NCBI GenBank assembly: GCA_013399855.1
Contig: VXAY01002465.1
Coordinates: forward strand, 516,685 to 580,684
Source of the DNA: Oxyruncus cristatus
Taxonomy: Eukaryota; Chordata; Aves; Passeriformes; Cotingidae
Direction of reading: 5' to 3'
Length of the DNA stretch: 64,000 nt
In this document: piece by piece, positions 57,067-64,000 of the stretch
Layout: each line of letters opens with the position of its first letter
How positions within the stretch are numbered: the first letter of the stretch is position 1
The notes under the pieces: model-generated
Database searches by the model: none
The model's input: only the letters and a program-made list of their open reading frames with translations
Told to the model about the DNA's origin: nothing
Translations under genes and position numbers: made by a program

Positions 57067-59652
57067 GCTTTGCCTGGATCCAACACTCACCCCTTGCCCA
57101 CTCCTTAGACCTCACTCCAGACAGCGACTGCTGCCAGTGGTGACTTTATGATCCCGGCTCTTCCACAGGCATTGGCAACATGATGACACCTGAGAAAGCA
57201 CCTGCCTGTCCTCCCTGCCTCGCTGACCTGGTTGATGGCTTGGTCTGGTGTCCTCTCCTGCTGACTGACACCACTTTGGGGTGCTGCTTGGGGAGGGATG
57301 CCCTGCTCTGTGGTGCTGCTGTGGGGTCCAAACCCGTGTTTGCTGGAAGGGACACACCAAGTGCCCGCTGGAGCTGAAGAAACGTGTGACACCTCTGCTG
57401 TTCCTGGCTTGCCAAGCCCAGCCCTGGGCTCAGCTCCTGTCCTTGCAGGCCTGGCTCTGAAATCTTCAGGAGAAAGGGAAGTTCACCACTATGCCACTGA
57501 GACGGGGTGTGAGGAGACCGCGGCCCTTCAACTGCTTCTCAGCCCAGGGGTGGATTTCCCTCTGTGAACCCCAGCAGCGAGGCTGGGGCTCTGATTTGCA
57601 CTTGGCTCTCGCGGGCAGGGTGTCACCCCTTGTGTTTCTTGTCACTGTTGTTCTGGTTTGAGTTGGTATGAGTTTGGTTGGGGGCATTTGGAATCAGCCA
57701 GTGAAGCTGAGGTCCCGCTCGCTTCCACGGCCGTCTCTCTCTGCGACAGGGGTGTCTGCTCAGGGAGACACTGGAGTAAGTAAAGAAGCACCCAAAGAAA
57801 TCTGCTGTGGTTTGTTTGGTCCTCCTGTCTGTGCCTGTGTGTCCTGTGTGAGGCTGATCCTTTGGCAGTGGGATCATGGGCGGTGTGTGTTTGCTGCAGC
57901 TCCTGGTGGGAGAACACCCCTCACTCCATGGCCCCATTGGCTGCCTTTGCATACTCGAATTGGCTAAAAGCTTTCAAATGACTTTGCCTTGTTAAGCTCT
58001 GCAGATTCTCCTCCCACCTGCACACCTTGTCATCTCTTGCATTGAGCGAGGGCCTTTCTTCTACCTTTTTCCTGTGAGTCTTGAGCCTCTTGGCTGACTG
58101 TGATGGTGTCATCATGAGTCAGGCTGTTGAAAACTGCATGTCCCGGTCCTGCTTATTCTCCGCGATGGACAATTTCCCTCTAAGGCCTGACAAATAAGAA
58201 AAATCAAATTACCTGACATCTCCAGAGCAATTAGATCTTTGAAGACCTGAACAAAACCCACACTAGTCTGGTAGGAGTCTGTGGATTTTATTAAATGCTT
58301 TGGAGCTGACCTGTCTATTATGAAGAAACAAAGGATTCCAAAAAGTTCCCTCTGAAATTGGGGAGTTAAAGGCAATTTGTGCCCATTAATGTCAGTTTTT
58401 TCCCTTGGTTATTACTCTTTTGTTGTTCTCCTTTGCTGCTGGGCGCTTTGTGTGCATGTAGTGTATGTTCTTACAAATGGCTGCAGTATGAAGATAAATG
58501 GGATTGGGTGCTGGAACACTCTAGCAGGAGATCGGAAATCAATCCTTGGCTTTCTTTTTAAATGATCGTGGTCCAGCAGAGGACCGTTCCCTCACTGCCT
58601 TTCCAGTTAATGTGCTGTGGCAGGTTGCTGGGAAAACGCTTCCAGCTCTTCCTTTGTGATCTGTTCCTGCCCTTTTACAAATGAAAACAAAACCTTTGTG
58701 GGATGGCAGAAGGAGGAACTGCTGAACGTGGGCATCGCAGTGTTGGTGTTGGAGAGGCCAAGGGATGATGCTGTTCTCCACTGGGGGATGCTTTATGGCA
58801 TGATCTGTGTTGTTAACCTGAAACCTGACCAGCTGCATCTCTGGAAGGAGAATTGCCAAAATTACTGGCTATTTCTGAAAAAGTAACTCCAAATGTCAGC
58901 TTCTGCTGAAATGCTGGTACGATTTCAGAGCTGGAATCATGCTGTTTCTCCTGAGAGCTGTAGGGTCTTCAATTTCAGAAGTGTTTTGCCACCAGCAAAG
59001 TCCTGTTTTGCCTTGAAGCTTTTGACAGTGCAAGTGAGGCTTGTCTTGCTCACGCTCTCGTTTCTGCAGTGCCTCAGACAGCCTGGCCTGCCAGACTAAG
59101 TTAATTCTATAGCAGAAGGAGAAGAAAAAAGACATTTAAAAATTGACTCTATTTCCTTTAAACCTGTTACTTTCTCTCCAAAAAGTAAGAGTTAGAAAGA
59201 GGTTTTAAAATTGAGCATGTCATTTCTAGCTCTTCTTGTGTTCCTTGTGCCTTGTTCCTGGGCAGTGCAGGCAGGCCAGATGTGTTTCCATTCCCACTCT
59301 CACTTCCCACGGCCATTTACCACACTGTTGGTTGCCAGCTCTGCACGGGAACCTGGTAATCCTCACTGGTTTGCTGTGCCACTTTGAGGCATGAGCTTGA
59401 CTCTTAACTGAGACCAGGTTTTATAAAACCCTCTCAGAGATAAACTTGGGACTGCTCTGGTATCAGTGAGACTGGAAACCTTTCTTTCGTACCTCTGTGT
59501 TTTAACTCCATGGGGTAATTCCACCTGAACTGTTCAGTCATCTATGGAAAGACTCCCCTTGGGTCAGGGGAAGGATCTGGCCATGAAGAATGTGATCCAG
59601 GCACATCTGAATGTGATTCGAGGAACATTTGCCGCTCTGTGCACTATTTTCT

Positions 59653-59658
59653 ATTAAA
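59653..59658 (+). terminator. RPH3AL: Alternative polyadenylation signal ATTAAA
   Basis: The context TTTTCTATTAAAGACC is followed within 40 bases by a strong T/G-rich stretch (CCTTGTGGTG, then TTGTTGTGTTTTG), a good downstream element. Confidence 0.4.
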
Positions 59659-59880
59659 GACCACTTTTTCCTTTGTGGTGTTACCCTTTGTTGTGTTTTG
59701 TAGCTTTTGTTGGGATATTATCCTAAGCCTGTACCAGTTGACTGTGTTTTGAGTTGGCTCAGTGTGAGCAAGGAAGGCTCAGTGAATGTGCTCGGTCTGC
59801 TCTGGTCATTTGTGTTTATTATTTTGTTGTTCTCGTCTCCATCCCTTACAACTTTTATGTAGTGTTTTACTGCTGGAAAC

Positions 59881-59886
59881 AATAAA
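59881..59886 (+). terminator. RPH3AL: Candidate RPH3AL polyadenylation signal AATAAA
   Basis: The context GGAAACAATAAAGCTTTC is preceded by T-rich sequence and followed by a T run about 45 bases downstream. It is the first canonical hexamer in good context after the proposed stop. Confidence 0.45.
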
Positions 59887-59900
59887 GCTTTCGCTTAGTA

Positions 59901-62900
59901 ACAACTCCTCGCTGTTCTTGAGAGAGTAAAAAGGTTTTTTTTCCATTCCCAGGTTGCACATAGACTCCAAATCCTTGGGCTGGCTCCAGCAAGGAAAGAA
60001 AATAATCCAGCCAGTGGAATAGTGATTCATGTGGCTGGAGTGTAATTGAATTCTGCACTTGAAAGTCTTCTTTTATCTTGCCCCTCTTTAGTCCCTTGTG
60101 CTGGCGCTGGCGGGGGTCACAGGTCTGCTCCTCAGCCCCTCCAGGGAAGGTTTTCCATGCTGTTTCCATGAAGCATAAAGCAGCACCCATTGTCTTTCTG
60201 TCAAGTGCCATCCCCACAGCCTCCCAAGGCTCTTCACTCGCTCGGTTTGACGATCAGGGTGCGTTTAACTTTGCCTACAGACAAGTGTCTCCTCATTGCG
60301 TGCAGCCCTGGCTTCTCCCTGTTCCCTTCCACTCTGCATTCTGCTTCAAGGTTTCAGATGGCTTTTTAATCTGTTTTTGCTTCTCCCGTTTTAGAGGTCT
60401 CCGTAATTGCTGTTGGGATTGTTCTGCTGGGGAAGCTGCCATTACTCCAAGGATGGAGCGTGTCAAGGACTAACCACCTCTTAACGTTGTCCTTCCCTGC
60501 TCAGCTTGCCATGACAACAGTCACTGTATGGGAAAGTGGGTTGTGGGGTCTCTCCGAGTCAAAAATGCTGTCTGTGAATTGCCAAGTTTCCATGTTGGAG
60601 TTTTACAGCTTTATTTTGAGGGGAAAGGGAATGCTTGCTCTGTGAGAGCCGTCTGCACATGCAACATAGCCAAAGCAAATGGGCTACTAGCTGGTGTTTA
60701 GACGTGTTTCTTGCCATTACTGAATGGGACAGCAAAGGCTCAGGAAAGTCAGCAGCAGAGCTTGGACACTGCCACAAAATGGCTGAGTTCATTTGTGAAA
60801 TAAAACTTGTCAGCAGTTGCTCTTCTCCCCTCCCGGAAGATGATTCCTACAAGGAGAGAGGGCTGCTGGCAGCCCTGCCTCACCCAGCCCACCTCTCCCA
60901 TTTCTTCCTCCCACCACTCTATTCCTCTCCACATTGGAGGCTGCTCTTCTGACCTTAACACCTTGTTCTGCAGGTGGGTGTGACTGACAGAGAGTTCAGG
61001 GAAGGTTTTTGAAGGGCTGATGTTGCAACCACATAATGAGACTTTCAGCAGGCTTGGGATGGCTGGTGATGGGTTTGGGAAAACTTTGATCTTGAGCTGC
61101 TTTTTCAGATTCCTTCCTGCCCATTGCCTCTCATTAGCAGGGTGTTCAGGTAGCACTAGAAATGCCTGCAGTGCCGGGGGGGCACGAGATGAGGATCTTG
61201 CTGTTCATTCCATGGCAGCGCAGACGGGAACAAAATGCTACAGGTCATCTCCTCCCAGGTTACTCTGGAGTTGACCAAATGCAGCAAACAGGCGTCACCA
61301 CCTCCCTTTCTCATCAGTTCTCCTACCAGCCCAATCACTGGAAGCAGTTATTATCAGGGTGGTGACTTGCTGTTAATCAGAGCCTTATCAGGGCTGTCTG
61401 GGCAAGGGGTGCTGGCAGAGACACCTTCCCCCCCTGAGCGTGACTGACTTCTGATTTCACAGGTAGCTCTGACTAATTATCACAGAACTGTGGCTGCTTT
61501 TGATTATTTGCAATTACATACCTCCCTTCCAGCTATCCTGTCCCATCCCATTAGAGCAGCCTCTCTCGTGGGAGCTGCCCTGCAGCAGCTACGTGCTGGG
61601 CTCAGTTTTTGGAGGTGGATTTGGGAACTGGGTGGAGAGATCACATCTCTGAGACTGGTCCTTGCTTTGTACTAACGCCCCTGCACTGCATCACCTAGTT
61701 CAGCTGCTGGTGCTGGGTATTTCTGAGGCTCATTCACCCCCCAAAAAATCTCCAGACTGATCCATGCCCTGCTCCTGGATGGGAACAGCAGCTGGATCAC
61801 TGAGAGCAGCTGAGCCCAGGATTATTTATTTTTCAGCTGGTGAAGCCAAGCCCAAGAGACCAAGAAAATCTCAGTAAACAGCTGAGCCCCAGTGAGGGAG
61901 AGCAGGGGGCAGGAGCTGGGCCCTGGGTGAGCAATCCTCGAGCTGCTGACGGGACAGACCTTCATCTTCAAATGACACTCCTGCAAAATGAAACTCCTCC
62001 AAGCAATCGCACCATGGCCGTTAAAATGGTGCCTCGGAGGGAAGAAAAATAAACTGAGAAATGCAAATTAGGGATGTAAATCTTTCTGGCTGTGTCTGGG
62101 AGGTACCTGTTTAATTAGCATCATTGAGCAGCCTTGATGTAGCAAGTGCTAAGTAGGAAAGTTGCCAGATTTCCCCTGTTTTGATAGCAGGTGACTTGTG
62201 TCTTGAATTTCCACCTTGTGATTGTTTTCTCTGTACTTGCTGGAGTTGTTGTGTTGCCTGTGGCATGAGGAATTGGCTGTTGTCATCTGGGCTAATCAGA
62301 TGCTGCTGCAGCGAGGAGGCCCTGAGCCCTCTGCGTCCTGGGCATCTTGTCTCTGAAGCCCAAGGGTTTGCAAAGCTGTTTGAACGGAGTGTTGGGTGGT
62401 GGAGTTAATGTGTCTGATCATGTTTTGTGATCTCTGTCCTCCCAGAGCATTTTGCTGCCTTGGTGAGCCAGGACCCCAGCACGAGGTGCTGAGCCCACAT
62501 GTGTTGGTCCTGTGTAAGGGACTATCTCCAGGGCATGGAGGAGCCTTCTGCCCTGTGTGCCCCCTCTCTTGCACAGCTTTGTGGTGGGCTTTGGGGACCT
62601 GTTCATGTGATGAATAAGGATATCTCTGCAAGGATGTGGGTAAGGGGGTTACTGAGCCTGTGTTTTGTCTCTGTCTCAGAGCACATTCCGGCGCTCTAGT
62701 GCTAATTGGTATCACTGTAACATGGATCTTTTTAACACTGATAACGTTTGTGGGTTATTGGATGCTTGGCCTGGGCCTGGCTGGGAATTGCAGGCGAGGC
62801 GTCCCGAGGTGCTGCCGTCCCCCAGGCATTGCCTCGCCAGGTTTGCATCCTGCCTGTGTTGGTTTTGGCAGCCTCTGGATCGTGCTATTTAGCAGATCGC

Positions 62901-64000
62901 TGTTACTGACCTGTCACTGTGGGAGACGGTGGGATTAGGATGATGGAGTGCTTGGAGGGGATAAACAGTAATGATGCTATGTTGGTGCAGCCCAAACAAT
63001 GCCTTTCGCTTCCCTCTTTTCTTTTTCTGTCGCTCTCCCATTCGAGTGTAATAAGATCAGTGAAGATAATTTCTGTATTCATACAAAACATAATTTTCCC
63101 TCCTGTGCTTTACCAGCTGCACTGCAGTCGGAAAGGCAAATAGGCACTTTCTTTTGCATGGCTATGAATGGGTGCATCTGTTCCTTGAAGATAGGGAAAG
63201 CAGGGTGACAGGACTGGGAAGGGAGGGAAGAAATCAGATGCAGCCTGTTTCATTACCTCCGTGCAGCGGGAAGTGTCCGGGAATCAGCTTTTTGCAGCAC
63301 GGGCTTAGTCCCACACTGATGTGTTCAGGAGGTGGGTGAGACACCAGCATGTGGGAGAGGCAGAAAAGGGGCTCTGTTCAATGGGGGAGCACAGCAAGGA
63401 CGCCCCAGGGAGCTCAGCCCCACCTTGGTCAGGGTCAATGAACCACCAAGCCAGGACAGCCAGAGCTGTGCACGGGACTGGAGCCATGAGCTGAACCGGG
63501 CTGGGCTTGCTCCTCCCTAGCTGGGAATCACACCTGCCATGCTCCCTGGGCTCTTAGGGGCTGCGTCCCTTATCCTGCATCTGCACATCCCCCAGGCTCT
63601 TCCCAACAGCCCTTGCTGGAGCTCCAACACCCCCAGCGAAGGCAGGAGGGCACACAGGGCTAGAGATTGTTGTACAGCAGCCGATCTCATTTACTGGGCT
63701 TTCTTTCCTCCCTCCTTCCTCTTTCCTACAGGCCCACTAGAGAGGCGAGGGGGGGGAGCAAAAGGGGTTTAATTTTCTCCTGTTATCTGGTGTCGCCAGC
63801 TGTGAGCCACACTGACAACCCCAGGCTGATCCAAGGGCCTCCATTCAGTGTCCCATCTAATGTGGTCATAAATAATGTAAGTGCTCTGCCCCTGCCCAAG
63901 CCCAGATCCTGGCAGCAATGCTCCAGCACATTCCCTCCTCCTGCTGCCATCATGTTGGGCTCCTGCCTTCATTGCTTGTGACACGGAGTCATTAGGCATT
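59901..64000. other. Gene-free DNA downstream of RPH3AL
   Basis: No exon was recognised on either strand. In mammals DOC2B lies beyond RPH3AL, but none of its C2-domain exons or a CpG-island promoter is present before the window ends. Confidence 0.55.

Larger units (their letters stand above)
27064..59900 (+). other. RPH3AL: RPH3AL gene span (start exon to candidate polyA site)
   Basis: RPH3AL (Noc2) is a cytosolic Rab3/Rab27 effector that acts in regulated exocytosis, chiefly in endocrine and exocrine cells, and lacks the C2 domains of rabphilin. Eight coding exons join in frame: 27099-27175, 28500-28643, 30623-30752, 34648-34734, 43879-44053, 50597-50710, 51146-51328 and 57001-57035. They sum to 945 nt, giving 314 residues, against 315 in human and 302 in mouse from memory. 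The Rab-binding helix is at about residues 40-90. Eight zinc-binding cysteines lie at 95, 98, 112, 115, 120, 123, 138 and 141 (two zincs, FYVE-related). The SGAW Rab-binding motif is at 151-154, an acidic Ser-rich stretch at about 205-225, and a disordered Ser-rich tail follows. All introns are GT-AG. The first seven exons are firm; the last is less certain. Confidence 0.93.
57036..59900 (+). other. RPH3AL: RPH3AL 3' UTR, candidate
   Basis: About 2.8 kb follows the proposed stop without recognisable coding sequence. It becomes AT-richer after 58.1 kb and ends at two possible polyadenylation signals (ATTAAA at 59653 and AATAAA at 59881). If the terminal exon is misplaced, part of this is intron or intergenic DNA. 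Confidence 0.4.

Noticed and set aside
59901..64000. DOC2B first exon at the right end
   Set aside because: No C2-domain or N-terminal DOC2 sequence and no CpG island were seen before the window ends.
1..64000. tRNA, rRNA, CRISPR, bacterial operons, phage or endogenous retrovirus genes
   Set aside because: No cloverleaf with A/B boxes, no regularly spaced short repeats, no ribosome-binding-site-led gene strings and no retroviral motifs were recognised on either strand.

Overview
This is vertebrate genomic DNA, almost certainly from a bird: genes are split by GT-AG introns, most of the sequence is non-coding, and the only recognisable interspersed repeats are two CR1 LINE 3' ends, the typical avian retrotransposon. 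Nothing here is bacterial, phage or plasmid. Two protein genes are supported, both on the + strand: RFLNB (refilin B, formerly FAM101B) and RPH3AL (rabphilin-3A-like, Noc2). The order RFLNB then RPH3AL, co-directional, is the arrangement known from human 17p13.3, where VPS53 lies before RFLNB and DOC2B after RPH3AL. Neither flanking gene is seen here.

Layout. 1-4672: gene-free DNA before RFLNB. 4673-4855: CR1 fragment, followed by G-rich tandem DNA running into an assembly gap (5015-5968) that probably holds the RFLNB promoter and first coding exon. 5969-8717: RFLNB intron. 8718-9048: last RFLNB coding exon, then a long 3' UTR to about 11.48 kb. 11.5-18.4 kb: intergenic DNA with simple repeats and several inverted repeats built on homeodomain-type ATTA cores. 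18.44-19.78 kb: a GT-rich block, a 42-bp minisatellite, a second gap (19242-19634) and a graded pentamer repeat. This GC-rich block is a candidate RPH3AL promoter island. 27064-59.9 kb: RPH3AL, with eight coding exons inferred by splice phase and family similarity. Their total is 945 nt (314 residues plus stop), close to the mammalian length. 59.9-64 kb: no gene seen.

The two products work in different processes. Refilin B binds filamin and organises perinuclear actin bundles. Noc2 is a C2-less Rab3/Rab27 effector in regulated exocytosis. They are neighbours by ancestral synteny and nothing here suggests joint function.

I found no previously undescribed multi-gene system. The most interesting unexplained signals are non-coding: a 27-bp near-palindrome with two TAATTA cores at 38910-38936 inside a CpG-retaining, AT-rich block; a cluster of perfect inverted repeats with ATTA cores between the two genes; the 42-bp minisatellite with the stepwise-mutating pentamer at the putative RPH3AL promoter; and the short, diverged terminal coding exon of RPH3AL. 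Conservation and regulatory claims are inference, since no alignment could be run.
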